A stretch of DNA of 64,000 bases from Sipunculus nudus (GCA_026874595.1 CM049307.1:50783370-50847369); one strand, 5' to 3'; counted from the first letter of the stretch, positions 27,401 to 42,400 are shown. Notes: generated by a model from the letters alone, not told the origin. Program-made: numbers and translations.

Positions 27401-30400
27401 GCCTTTCTAATACCCGCTTCTCCCTCTCTCTCTCTCACTCTCTCTATCTGCAACCCTCTTACTTGGTGTGTTCACTCGCTCACTGGAATTTACAGGTTTT
27501 AATATAGTCTGTGGTTTAGATGAGGTAAGTGCTTTAGGGTATACAGGTAGTGTACAGGTTTGGTGTTTGCAGGAGTTTACCATAATCGGAGGATCAGCAC
27601 ACAATATATCAAAGCAGAAAGAAGGAGGATTCTGGTACATATTGTAGTTGACACCGGTGAACAGGGATGCCTGCGGGCCTACAACAATAAACATGTCACA
27701 TTTGTTTTAGTTTAAATCTAATGAATAAAGGAGATGTGCTGGGTCTCAACCTACTGTGATGGAAAGCAAGAGTTGAACAACCGGAGAGAGCACTAAAATC
27801 AGTAATCATCCATGTCTTGTGAAAAATCTATATTGCATGAATTGAAACAGAATTACATTTCTATGATAGACTCATCTTTTCACCTCACTAAAACCAGAAA
27901 AAAAAGAACAAAAAATATGGAGCAAATCTATTGAGAGTCTGAATGTGTGATTTTTTAAATTTTTTCTTTCTTTAAATAAATTTTAAATTTGGCAAAGTTA
28001 ACTAGTTTAAAATCAGTCAATCAAACAAGCTCCTCATGTTGTGCAGTAAATAGAGATCAATGCAAACAGTGAACACATGAAGCAAAGTGTCAAAGCTGAT
28101 CTGTATTAGTGATTATCAAAAAGCATTAGATACTGTGGTCAGTTTAATCTTTCATGATTTACACTTTTTCAATGTTTAACAAGTATTTATTTTTTTTTGC
28201 CATTCCATGATAAAGTTATCAACACCTTATAGAATACTGTGTGATTCCTGTTGATGACTGATAAATTTTGCCTTCACCTCAGTGCAAATTTGAATATTCT
28301 AAAACACTGGGGTCGCTTCGGTATTCCTTGCTATAAGTGTCCTTAATGCCATATATAAAAATTTTGTGTTTTTTAACAAAAGAAGTATTTAATTTTGTAC
28401 TATGAACAGTAACTTTTATGAAACCTAAATTATATATTTGTCCTTGATATTTATGTCTGTAATGCCCTACAGATCCACAAACAATGTATAGTCAAGAAGA
28501 CTTAACATGGACTGTAATAACAGGGCATCCAGTCTTGCCATCCAATCCAAATTCATCAATTAGAATGTGTGCAAACAGCATAATACGTTCATCTTCAGCA
28601 GTGAAAACTATGGGATAGATCCAGTAGTGGAATACTATGGGATAGATCCAGCACTGAAAAACTATGTGATGTATCCAGCAGTGAAATATAATGGAACAGA
28701 TCCAAGCTAGAGACAGTTTTAAGAAAAAAGCAGGAAAGAAACAGGAGTGCTGGAATTTAATTACCACAACTGCATTGTCAAAGCAGTAGTAATGAGGGCA
28801 CCATTATGTATTGTAGTTCACACCAGAAAACATTAAATAGGAATTCCTTTGTGTCTGTTACAATAAACCAAGGTCTCAAAACTTATTTGAAAAGAATTTA
28901 ATGTGCAGTTTACTTATTATAAGTCACCAAGACCTAAATTTCTGACTTTTTTAAAAGAGGTACTGCATAAACCTTTTGGAAAACAAAACTGGAAGCATCT
29001 ACCTCTATCTACACTTATATCAGACTTATCACCATACATCATAATGGAAGGACAATGGATGGATATCATATCTTCTATAGCTGAGATAAAAACCTTCACT
29101 CCATTGTCTCATTACACTGAGAATGAGATACCAAATAACTACTAACAGAAATTGGTAAACCTGTTTCATAAGTGAGTGACCATACTCCAATAAAGAGAGT
29201 AAAATGTGACAAATTTGTTTATGTGGGAAAGGAAAATAAGAGGACTAGGAACTGAAGCAATAAGGTTCTGCTTAAGTGCTTTAAGACTGGTGTAGTCTGT
29301 ATGCTTTACTGCTGTTGTATGGCAAATACTATGGTTGGCTGCATATTAACGGGGATTTAATTTTCATGATTTTTACCTTTTAAGTATTTTGTGAGGATTC
29401 CATTTTCAAAATCTTACCAAAAAAATATATACATAAAGTATATCCATTATTATATTAATAATTAAACTAACTTGCAAAATCTTACCAATTTGACTAAAAA
29501 CTGTTAGAGAACATAGGGAATGGGAATACCTGTTCAATATTGGCAGATGATACAAAAGATCTGATTTTATTTATAATCTGAATATTTTTTTTGGCTACAT
29601 AAAATGTATTTCCTTTTTATAATATCATTCAGTTCGTTTAACTCTATGGATAAGGTACAAGTGATGCAAGCGAGGCTGTGGTATAAAGGACTGTTCACCT
29701 CTGAATGTGGGGCATATTATTCACAAAGTTTTTATTTTCTCAGTAATCTCCCTTTCACAAATTATGCAAATTTGAAACCCACATGCCAACCACAGTACCT
29801 CATGCCTTTGTTTGGCAGGTGCAGCCATCTGGTGGAAAATTATATGACTAAATTACTCTCATCATACAATCATGCCTAACTGATGAACTGAAATTCAGGT
29901 GGGTGAGTTGTTAATGTCAATTCTGTTTCATTCATGCATAACCTATAGCAGTAACAGATTTAAGCATGTTTTGCAAGTAAGAAAAATATTACCCATGCAA
30001 GTCAATCTTTTATTAACCATGCAAGATTCAGTGCTCCATGCATGCTGCCTGCGGTGAAAATGTTAAAGAATGGAAGCAAAATAGAGCTACATGTTCAAGC
30101 ACCCAATTATGAAAATGACTACATGAATTGTGCATTAAACATCTCAACATGTGATGTCACTTAATAATTTTCTGTAAATATAAAAATATCCATATTAGCT
30201 GCATTTGAATAATCAGATACTTGTATATTCTTTTGGGTATTTTGAGGCACTGTGGGACTCTTCCGAAAAGAAGATTTAATGTTCCATGGTTTTATATTTA
30301 ATGTTTCTAATATTTGAGGTTTCCTGTCTTCTGTGGGTACTCAAGTTTAGTTGTTATAAGTGTAGTCAGCACTCGAACTGGTCATGGTGATATCATGACT

Positions 30401-33400
30401 AGGTTGGATTTGCACCAGCTCCCTCAGCAACGCTCAAGAACTCTCCAGAGTACTTGAGTTGTTCTGTGAGATATAGACTTTAAATCTAATTATTACTAAT
30501 TGGTAGTGAGTCATTTATTTCTTCTGAAAGATTTACAAATATCAGGTCAAATTTTAAAAAGAACTATTTGTGAAAAGCTGTCTCTTTAAAGAATGAAGAT
30601 GCTTGTTTTTGTCTGAAGTTACTTAATTAATCCGTGTGTTAATAAACCTATATAACAATATCTCCAAATTTGATCCAGTTTATGTTCAATCAAACAGTTT
30701 AAGCCCCCATGACACAAAACTATCAGGCAACATTATTATTTGAATAAAGAGCTCGCATCATAAGCTGCAAAGGCTTTGCCGTATCTTTAAAGCTGTGTTT
30801 CCATGTGCATGTATATGGATATATGTGTTTAAAATCACTCCTTCAACTTTGTAACTGTGGTGTTTCCACATGTCCATCAGCATGTATATCTATGTTCATA
30901 TAAGTGTGAAAATAAACAAAGGATCAATGTTCATGCACAGGGCTGTGTGAACACCTGAGGATTCTTGGTAAAATGACATCTCTCCTGCATAATTCTTTTA
31001 AGACAGCAACATCCACATTACAACTGTATATTTCTGCAAGTGCATGCATATAAACACATACAAACACATGGAAACACAACTATTTTTTCATAAATGAACA
31101 AATATCTGCATATATATGTGCATATGGAAACACAGCTTAATATCACAAACATATTTTGTTGACAATCAAGAAATTAAAGAAGAATAATGAAGGAGACTGG
31201 TGGATCAAGTGACAGCTCATGCTGAAAACCATTAGGTTATCTTACACTACAGGAGAAATTTCGAAAATTTTTCAGAATCACTTTATGTACATTTATTTAG
31301 GATAAGTGTGGGTGAGTGATTAATAGACTATTTGGTAACGGGTTTGAGGAACATCATTATCATGTAATGAGGGTCACATATATTGAGGGCCTGGCATACC
31401 ATTATGGGAGGGTCAGAACAGCCTACATCAAAGCAAAACCCTCCAGGAGGGCCATATCCATTGTAGTTTACACCAGTGAACAGCGAGGCTTTCTCCCCTG
31501 TAATAGAAAAAGCAGCAGTGGGCATGCTGGATTTGGTACCCACTTGGAAAAGCAAGGATCTCATCAAATGTTACATATGTATATCAACATGCAGGTATGC
31601 AGGTACACTCTTCACACAGCAGTTATACACTGTACTCGTTCTAAATCTCCTTCGTTTAAACTGCTGCTTTATTAAGCAAGATTTTCCAGGTTTCACTACC
31701 AGGGCTTGCGTATAGAGCATAAAATATCTACAAGGGATATGTCAGTTTAGATGCACACAATCTGCAAAGCAAGGATTTCTCATCTGCAAGATAAAGTTGA
31801 ACATATAGGTATTCAATATCTGGAGAAAATGCTCCGGTAGAGATTTACTTGAAATATAAATGATTTACTGCAGATATACTGGTATTATCTGGAATATGGT
31901 TTGCAGGTATTTGAACACACTTCTGAAAAGCAAAGACAACTCATCTGTTATATAAATATGACTATCAGGGAATGCAGGTTTACGAGCATTATCTGGAGAA
32001 AACACAATAATGGAGATGTTTTTTCCAACAAAAGCAGAGTCTGGTTATAAATGCATAACAAGTGACCAAGGGGTCATGATACTCAGCTGACTAGGAAGAC
32101 ATACACAAAAGAAATTTTATCATCTGGAAGCCAAAGCTTGTTGGTTGTATTAAAATTCAGCTGAAGCATATAAGGTCAGAGGATATGGGTAACTGAGCTG
32201 TAATTTCAGGTTTCCAAGGAGATTTTTTATGGACCTCAAAGGATGTCAAGTTTGAGATTCTTGGTGCAATTGTAACAATATGTGCCCTGTTAACAGGCAC
32301 CCGCATCTTTCAAGGTCTCAAAAATAGAGAAAAATGCATAAACTTTTGAAAGGTGGTGCCACAAGTCTGCAGGAACTGATGAAAAACTCTATGATGAATA
32401 TGCATGCAAAGAATCATGGTGATCAATGCATTTGTTGTATTTGTATAAAATTTTCAATTATTCTGGGGGGGGGGGTACTTCTGAGCCCTATAGCTCAGAA
32501 GATATGGGTAACAGAGACCTAATTTTAGGTTTTAAAGGAGATTTTTCATAGACCTCCGTGGATATAAAGATAGGAGATTCTAGGTCCAATGGTTACAATT
32601 TGTGCCTTGTTAACGAACAGACAGACAGATGGACAAAGAGTGATTGCTATAGCTCAGATGACGTCCATTCAGGTGAGCTAAAAATTGATATGTTCAAGGC
32701 ATTGGAACATACTTCTTGAAAGCAAAGAATTCTCATCTGTAATAAAAAGATAAGCACACTGGAAAACTAGTCTGTTCCACCAGTAGGTGCCCATTGAATT
32801 TAGCTGGTTATTCTCTTATACTTAAATATTTTCACACAGTTTGAACCTGCATCTGATGTGGGACAAAAGGTTTAATATGAGATAAACCTTTCAGTATACA
32901 ATCAAACATTTATATTTTACAACCTTTTGGTTATTCAGATTGTTGGGGCCAAGTGACATGGTGTCTGACATGGGTTGCCAGCCTCACTTTGATGGTCATT
33001 TTTTTAGAATATTTATGGCACTAAACCACCAATCAGCAGCATTAAAATGTAGTTTTTGATCATGTGATCTGTGACCTTCACCTTCCTTCTATGGGGTTGA
33101 TACATAAAAAAGAAGACTGTTTTCTCATGTATTGACTTTCTCGCATTACTAATATATTTTGCAAGCAATTATAGTCTTTGCTTCATTCCAGTTAATTAGT
33201 CTTATGCCTCATTTCTTTACTGTAGCTTATTTTGTTTTAATTAATCTTTCAATATATGATAACACTGTCAATTTTGAATGGGCACTCCACTGTGGAATAG
33301 AGTATAGTTTCAGCACAAATTTCTTTGACCTGAAAAAGAACAACTATAGTCTTTCCATTAAAAATAATTTATTACTTCATACTTATTGCAAATTCATGAT

Positions 33401-36400
33401 TATGGTAGAAATTAAGATTTTTAATACATGAAATCATACACTAAAAAATAAGATATATGTACCAATAAAAGACAGTCATGACCATCACTTTACTGGTTCA
33501 AGATCTGATCTGGCTTGCAGAATTGATAAAAAAAAGACTTTATAGTTCATAAATAACATAAACATTTGATGCATACAGTTGCAAAGTGATCACTAGAAGC
33601 CTCCCCGCTGAGTGATAATGGGGAATCGGCCATGGAATGTACGACCTTGGGAACAAGGTCAAAAATAAATATCAGCTGCTATCTGTGACCTAGGATTAAA
33701 ATTGGGCCCAAATTTCAGCTTTTGAAAATCAGCCATATTGCAGAAAAAAACAGAAAATGGCAGAAGGAAAAAAAAAATTTGAAATTGTTTTGCAGTTTGA
33801 GGGGACCCAGGTAGGTCCACCCACAATAATTTTACTTTAACATAAATATTAATATAGACATAAAACTCCCCAACCCCTAATAAGCCTCCTCAACTGAAAG
33901 GGGGAGGCCTGAAAAGGATTTGGTAAAATATATAATTTCATAAAATAAAAACAATTTTTTTCTGGTATTAAACTGCCTAGGAAGGCTCCACTGCACATAA
34001 ATAATGAAAATACTGGATATGTAACACGAAAATATACAAAGGACAGGTAAAGCTGTCACTGGGTAGGCAACCCTAGGGTGTGTTTCATACCATATTAGGT
34101 TCATCAAAACAATGTAAATCAAAACAGAAGCCTGGAGGATGCTCATATCCATTATACAGAACTCCTGTTAACAAGTCCCCTTGGTCACCTGAAATCAGTG
34201 ATAGCTACTATCAGTGTGTACTTCATCTTATCTAAAATAAAATGTACTTGTCATATAGGAAATTGTCATATTTGACACTGGCAAGTGCAAAATTTATATG
34301 ACACCTCATGAAATACATCTCAGTTCATGAACCTAACTTTGTCTAACCCTGAGGTAGCTATGTTATTTGTGGACTTGCAAACAGTGTAGGACTCCAGTTG
34401 TGGACTTGTGTCCGGACTCCAGTCCACCTTTTTAATAACTCGGACTTGGACCTAGAAGTGAGGGTTCTGGACTTGGACTTGGTACTCGGACTCAGGGGCA
34501 AGGCCTGGAGATATCTGGTTGAGTCCACCTTAAGTCCAGTAGAAAAGAAACTCTGTCACACATTAAATAAAGTTTGTGCATACGGGTAAACTAATAATAG
34601 TATATTAGAAAAATAAGACTATAAATACCTAGTTTTAGCTCTGTTTTAGGGGCTAAATTGTAATTACACATTCAAGTGAAGGGGCTTGTAAACTAACATA
34701 TAATTTGCATGATTGTCTCAAATATCCTTTTTAAATTTATTTTAATAAGGAGATTTGTATAGGACTCAGACTCAGACATGGCCTAAAGTTCTAATTTACT
34801 CAGATTCTTAAAGGTGAATTCAGACTTGAAAAGCAAGGACTAGGACTTGGGACTCTAGTAGCCTGGACTCGGACTTGCACTCAGAGTCAGATGGTTGGAC
34901 TCGACTACATCACTGCTTGCAACTAACAGTTAAAAGGATGACCATGGCTCTTACTCACTGTTTTTTTTAAAGCAAGTTCAAATTGATAAATGATTCCCTA
35001 AGTTGTCTTCATTAAGCCAATATGAAGGGATATAAAGGCCCTGATGTTTTTTTCAATGGGCATAAAATGGCCAGTATCCTGAATCACTTAAAAATTAAAA
35101 CAATTTGCTGCTCTCCTAGCAGACAATCTGAAAACACAATCAGCTTAAGGATTCTGCATGTTACTTGATAATCCTTTACCAGTACTTTTTGAAGTATATA
35201 GCTATTTCTTACAGAATATATGAAGGAAGCTACTACTCTTAATATTAACCATAATGTTTTCATTACCATTAAACTTGTATATATAAAGATTGTCTTTAAA
35301 TCAGTCATTTTAATTAATTACATGTATTTGGTTGGTCATAAAGAATAAAAGATCAATTTACGAAGACCAACAGATGGAGCATGAATAAACAGTAAAAATG
35401 TTAAAGGGACCCTTTCAGTACTGACCATAATCATATTTTCATAAACATCATTTAAATCAACCTACATAATATCATCAGAACATTTTCACAGAATTTTACA
35501 TTCAATACTGGTATAACAGAAATACAAGAATGGTATACATACAAAAGAAATACCTGTATATGATTTCATAAATAACTCATATAAAAGTCATGCATATGTA
35601 AATAAATCTTACCCAGATTATCACTGCCCCTCCACATCATCTCCATGGTTTTATTATACAGTCTCCAGTCCTTGTCCTGATAGTCTAAACGACCAAAGAA
35701 CAGTCCATCAAATCCAAACTGGAAAAGAGAGAGGAATTTTTTATATTCTCTACACTTGAATTATTAATTGTACAATGTAATCACATAAAATAATATTTCA
35801 CACTTCCTTTAATCTGAAGCTTGGTCATAACACAAGAGAACGCCCCCCCCCCCCCCCCAAAAGGCACATTTGTTTGTGAGTGAAACATGACTGTTTGGCA
35901 CAGTCTTCCTATCAAGCCAGCAGAGCACTCACACTGGGTGGGGGCTGACTGTAAAAAATATCACTAGTTCAGCTGAGATTTGAACTCATGCTCTTCTGGC
36001 TTTGAGTCCTGTGCTCTACCATGGAAGCAAGTGTAATTATTCTGTGAACTGATACATTAATGAGTTTTCAAAAGGCAGTTTTACCTCCAGAAAAGGCCAT
36101 ATTTCAAGAAATAGTTGTGATTGTGTGGACAAACCTAAGATAATGATACAAAGATAAACAAGGGACCCATGGGTCACTGTGCTCAGCTGAATTTAACCTT
36201 GAAGGTAAAAATCTAAAATAATATCAAATGGAGATAAAGTGTAAGAGGAAGAGGTAATAAAGGCCATGGTTGGTTTATATAAATGTTTTGTATTGATGAG
36301 CAAGAAATTGTTGCAAATAATATTTTGTGACCTGACCATGTGTTTCCTAATGTTGAAACTGAAGCATGTGAGCAGTTTGAACAAATGATCTGTACTATTA

Positions 36401-39400
36401 CCATGATCATTAGTTGGCTTTTTGATTACCTGTTGACATTTCAGTAGTTTACACATTTGTTAAATTGAATCTATTTTTTTGTATAATATATACATATATA
36501 TGTATTTTTTTAATTTTATAAAATGTATACAGTTGAAATAAAACTAATTAACAACATACATACATGGCAAACAAAGCCTGATCTCCAATTCTGCAGAGGC
36601 AGGAAAATAATGAACAAATGTTTGTATTAGATCCTCGTTTTTTAATTACATCAATTTTTTTTATTATAAGTTTATATTTCTATACATTTCCAATATAACA
36701 TATATATCTGAATATAAAAGTTGATTCATACTTTTCAAATGTATCATCATAAATCTCAATCTTGTCAGATAACACCACATCATACATACAAATGTTTATT
36801 TATGTTTTACCACAAAAATATTTCTTTTAAATCTGTTAAACAATAAATATCTAAAAATAATACTTGATTTAGATGTCACAATTTTAAATTGTGTCTTTAT
36901 TTATCCATAATGTGCTTCATATTTATGAATTTAAGCATACTGTTTGGTTTAATTATATTTGTTAAAATCATTTAAAAAAAATTGATTTCTTTAAAAATGC
37001 TACATTAACACAACATGGCATCTTCTGGGTTACACCACTCTTCAAGGAAGGTTTTTGTATATTCGAGCGGAAACAGCATTACAATTAAGGAGATACAGTG
37101 AAAACAATAACAATTACTGCATAACACTTGGTGGGTTTTGGGGGGGATGGAGTGTGATATGAGAATAACTGTACACCTGTCACAGCAAGGGATCTCCCCC
37201 AGTGACTGTAACAAATCAGAAACCCTGGCATAGCTGACTTCCAGTGACCTGGAGTGGGACCCTGCATCTGTAATTTGTAATCAAAGCAAATGACTACAAT
37301 AGAGCCTCAAGAAAAAAATCAATAACTAGCCTAATTTTTAAGCTTTTATTTTCAAATTTCAGATTTAAACAGATTCAATACTTATGTTTACATGCTGTGA
37401 AAATTATTCATTGGTACTTACAGGAAAAAAAACGTGCCATTGTCAAAGCTGGGCAAAATTTAAGGTACTGATTTTATTTTTATGCTAATAACTTAAAAAA
37501 TTTACAAAATCTAGATCTAATTTTGGTTTAACAATTTAATCTTAATTTAACATAGTTATATACTTGGGAAAACAGACTCTAGTTTCAAAATTTTTCATGT
37601 TAAGTGAACAAATATTTTTCCTGATTTTTTACATAGTCCATTATGTTTTGGCCCACAACTTAAAGAAACTAGAACACAGGTAGTCAACAAGCCACAATGT
37701 GTATCCCCGCGCCAAAATCAGTGTGGAACGGGTGAAGTGAGACATGGATTGAGTGGCAAGGGGAAATAGAGTGAAGTGTGGCATATTAGCATGGATGTCT
37801 GCAGCCGAAATGTGTATGTAGGTTGTGCCACCTACCACAAAATCCAGAAAGCTGTCCAAGATGTATACATGTTCAAAACTTAAGGCAGATAAGTCAAACC
37901 ACTACATGTATATGAGTGCTTTTAGCCCTTGGCAGACAAACAGACAGAAGCTGTGCAAGCATGGTTGCAGGTGGTGCCACCATTCTTTGTGTATGTTATA
38001 AAGCCATCCACGGGCTACTTTGTACAAAATTTTTTTCCTGATCGGTGGAACCGTTCCCAAGATATGTGGGTTTATGTGTGGAAACAGACGCACATATGGA
38101 GGCTGGGCAGAGAGGAAAGGTCAGAGGTCAAAGCCAACAGGTTAGGCACCAGTTCACATGTGACCCGATAATTGGTGTAAGTTTCGGAAATATCCGTCCA
38201 GTAGTCTCAGAGGAGTTCTCCAGAAACGAACGCGGCGGCGGAACCCGGTCAAAAACATAGTATCCGCAAAACTTCGTTTTGGTGGATACAATTATACTTA
38301 ACAGACTTAATTTCTGGCATGTACATAGGAACTATATAGAAGAATATTTATGATACATATGAGGAAAAACAGATGAGTGGTTTTGATATTAGGCAGTTCT
38401 GAAGTGTGAAAATAGGTTTTTAATAAAAAATTGAGGTTTTTCCTTAATTTCTAGTAGGAAGGAAGTTGCAAAGACCCAGTTTTCGGCTTGGTAGGAGATC
38501 TTGGGAACATCTAACATTATGCCAAATTTTTTATTCCTAGGTCTTGCGGTTTCAAAACGTGCCACATCTACAGACGGATGGACGGACAGACGGACGATGG
38601 ACAATAGACCACGACTTTAGCTCAGATGACTTATAGTCAGCTGAGCTAAAAATACTAATATATGTGTCTAGAAAATGAGTTGTTTCCTTAATATTACTTG
38701 TTTAATATTATCATCAGAGGTTAGCCCAGATAGTACATGTTACACCAGGGTAGTCTGCTTACATAATGAAAACTATTGGGACACAAAGATTTCAGGTCAT
38801 TTATTCTTACACAGATCTGACATAATCTTTTAGGCATATATTTTCCAGCAAATTTCAAGATGCAATCATAAAGCCTGTTGAGATGTCAGATCTTAAATTT
38901 TATCTCTAACTCAACTAATATAAACTGCACAGACTCGATTTTGGGAGTAGGGAGTGTGAAAATGTTTTACAAAATCGAACAATTTTACACCTTTCAGTCA
39001 ACTTTGTCATATGTATAAAATTTTCATATCAACCTATGCATATCATTCATTAAGTGTAGCAAATTATGCATCAAATGAAAAATGTCTCTGACCTGTAAAA
39101 ATTGACTTGCAATTGGTAGGGCAGATATTGGCAGTATCATATCAGTCAATCAGAGTTCAAGGCACACTTGAGATTTTTATTGATTTCCATAGAGCTTTGA
39201 TTGTGCCAATCAGGTATTCATGCATAATGGCAAAACAATTAACCTTGACATATTTGTATTGATTATGCACAAATTAACTAACATTTACAACTAAAATAGA
39301 GAGCAAAGATAGAAATACAACTACTGTGTCATATGAAGTGATAACACTCTGCAAATTAACCAGCATCATCAATTAATTTTCTGTCTTATACAGGTCTATG

Positions 39401-42400
39401 AACAATGAATACTAGTTCAGGGGTATTAATTAACTGACACCAATATGGACACAACCATGAGCTTAACTGAATGTTATGTAAATTAACCCAGTCTCAAAGA
39501 GATACTTAACCAGATTTATGGTTAAGGTTTAATGATGTAAAGATGAAAGACCACATTTTCTGAGCAATCATTTCAGATCTGGGGAGATTAACTGGACCAC
39601 ACAGTATGCATCAAGTATCGAAGTGACAAACATCTTACAATAATTACTATGTGTAAAATTGAATTTTTTATGCTTAGATAAAACTAGGTACAGTGAAACC
39701 TAAACAATATGACCACCAATGGGAGCTTATTAAGTGGTCACATATCAGGTTGGTCTTCTAAGTGAAGTCCGATATAAAGAGCAAAAATAAATTGGGACTG
39801 TAAAATTGGTTGCTACCCCTAGGTGGGCTTTGGGGGAGACTTTACTGTATACACAATTTTGATCTTTTGATAAATATTCTGCCAATAATTCAGTTATATA
39901 TATATATATATATATAGTGGGTATTCTAATCAGAACCTCCGACGTATTATTTTCTTTTATTCAAACTTGACTTGAGACAGACTTGGCCTAATTTCGCAAG
40001 TCCTGACCTTTAAGTCCAAGTACAGGTCAAGTATAGGACCAGAGTCAATTTACGAGTCTGAGTCTAAAAAAAAAGGACTTGAGTCCTAGATTACTACATT
40101 AGAGTATGCTTACTTGTGCAAACAATGAAGCTTGCTCCCTTGAATGACCAAAAGGATCTATCTGCCAGCCAATCCTAGGCCTGCCGCATTCACCAAAGTT
40201 CTCTTTCAGAAACATGAATCCTCGAGTATGCTGGTCAATGATGGCATTATAATGAGTGGCCGCCTCGTCGTTCATACACCATCCTCCCAGGATGAACTCA
40301 AGTCGACCTGTATAATACAAGCCATTTATTTTATATACTTTTTCTTTTTTAAAACTAAATGTTATTTAGTTGTAGAGTATGAGCCAAAAGGGATCAACCC
40401 TATAGTCAAGAATCTATTAATCTTTACACATTATATTAGTAACCATAGGAAACATACAAAACAATACCCTATACTAGTTTATACATGTTACAACATCTGT
40501 TCATGATATTCCAAACTAAGGAACCATTCCAAACGTGTTCTATAACATTTGAGAGAGATATATTTTTGTATGTATAACTGTTTGATATAAATTGTGTAGA
40601 AATATAAATACTGGTATAATTTTCAGTCTCTTAAAGTGCTAATTAGAAATTTATCAATTATGATTGGTAATTTTCATGATAAAGATGTTATACTGGTAAT
40701 ACAGTGATAATTATGTCAGATAACCTTCTTTCACCAACTGCTTCACATCCTGACGAGTTTTCTCATCTTGCTGGTTCCACCAACGATAGAAAAATGCTAT
40801 TTCTACATAGATGAAGCGACGATTAGGATCCAGTAACAACTGCTGGATCACACTGTCAAGGATGTACTGGACAGCGGCATGCTGGATCTCATTGTGAGCT
40901 GGATTATATGTAGAAAGACTTGAATAAGACAACATAATAAAAAAATCTCAGGTCTAAGATTATGATCATATGCAAAACCCTTTTAATGTTTTTGTCTTTT
41001 TGCAGGCATTTACCGAACCCCACAGATCCTAACAACTGAACATTCATTGAAACAGCAACTGATAATTTTATTCTGAAGAGTCCAGTCAAAGAATACTGGG
41101 CTGCCCTTTTGTACGTGATGTTTCCAAATTTGCATTATTCACAAAAGTAAAATTATTGTGAAAATTAAAATTTTGTGTATAAGAAGCATCATCATTTAAT
41201 GCAAGATGAAAGGAAAAAGAATAAAGTTGTAAATAACAACAGATCTTGCATGTTACTTGTTACCAAAGATTGGTGTTATAAATTATCTGGTAAAACTGAA
41301 CAATACTTTCTACTTGTTCAACATTTAGTCAGGTCCCCTCCTACTGTCACAAAGTTATGCACACATTATCCAATGAAATTAAATTATAAAACAATGGAAA
41401 TACATAATGTATCTGTTACTGTATCATGCGACAGTGATATGGAACCCTAATGAAACAATGAAAAATTGAAATTTGTGACAAGATATTTTAACCTCCCAAA
41501 TATGAAGCTAACAACAGTATATATGGGAATAATTACTGTTTACACTGAAACATTGGGTGTTTATGAATATCTTTGTTCACTGCAGTAATAGCATTCACCT
41601 ATCATTGAACCCATCAAACCTTTAAAAGAAATAATCATTATAAGCTTCCTTGTACCCTTAATCGGTTTGGGATATTACTGTGAAGCAAAAGATGTACTTC
41701 TGTAGACAAATTTGAGACATGTTTTTACTTCTGCAGATAACTTTGAGACACATTTGTGCTTCTATAGATAACTTTGAGACATTTGAGGAAACTCACTCAC
41801 CTCCATAGTAATACTGATCCACAGTCTTCAACCAGCCAACATCATCGTGAGTGTGGGGAACAAGGTGGACATTCAGCATCCCCTCCTTACCCAAATTACA
41901 GCTCTGAAAATAATAAATTGAGATGGAAATAAAGTGAATTTTGCCCAGGGTTGTAGATGCTGAACGTGTGACTACAGGGGCGGATCCAGGAGTTAGGATA
42001 AAAATTATAATATTTTTCGACATTTGTGAAATTGATAAAGTATGCAGGATTTTTCATGAAGGATAATACAACAATCTTATAAGTAACCTCATTTTTATTT
42101 ACTTAAAGATGATAAACACTTGATATCATTAAGAATTTTCAGTATTATCAGTGTAATTAAGGATCTACATTACTGGCATTAGAAATTTTAGAACATTATC
42201 TATGTATCTATTAAACCATTTGTTTGGTACTTTAACAAGTGTACATATTAACTATCAGATCATTGAGAGCAAATCAATATCACATGATAAACAACAATGG
42301 TCAATGATCAATATTTTATATGGTTAGGTGTGTGTCCTTGAACCAAATTTGTGATACATTATCTGTGCACTAAAAGTGTGTTCATAGTAAAGAAGTCCTA

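Noticed and set aside
27164-27507. Two overlapping plus-strand ORFs of 110-112 codons rich in Ser, Leu and Cys
   Set aside because: They are translations of a polypyrimidine tract, low complexity, with no domain or splice context.
32095-32121. A fifth exon 6 relic (CTTCCAG|ATGATAAAATTTC on the minus strand)
   Set aside because: It lies inside the family A element at 32057-32686 and is out of register with the 162-bp array, so the resemblance is probably accidental.
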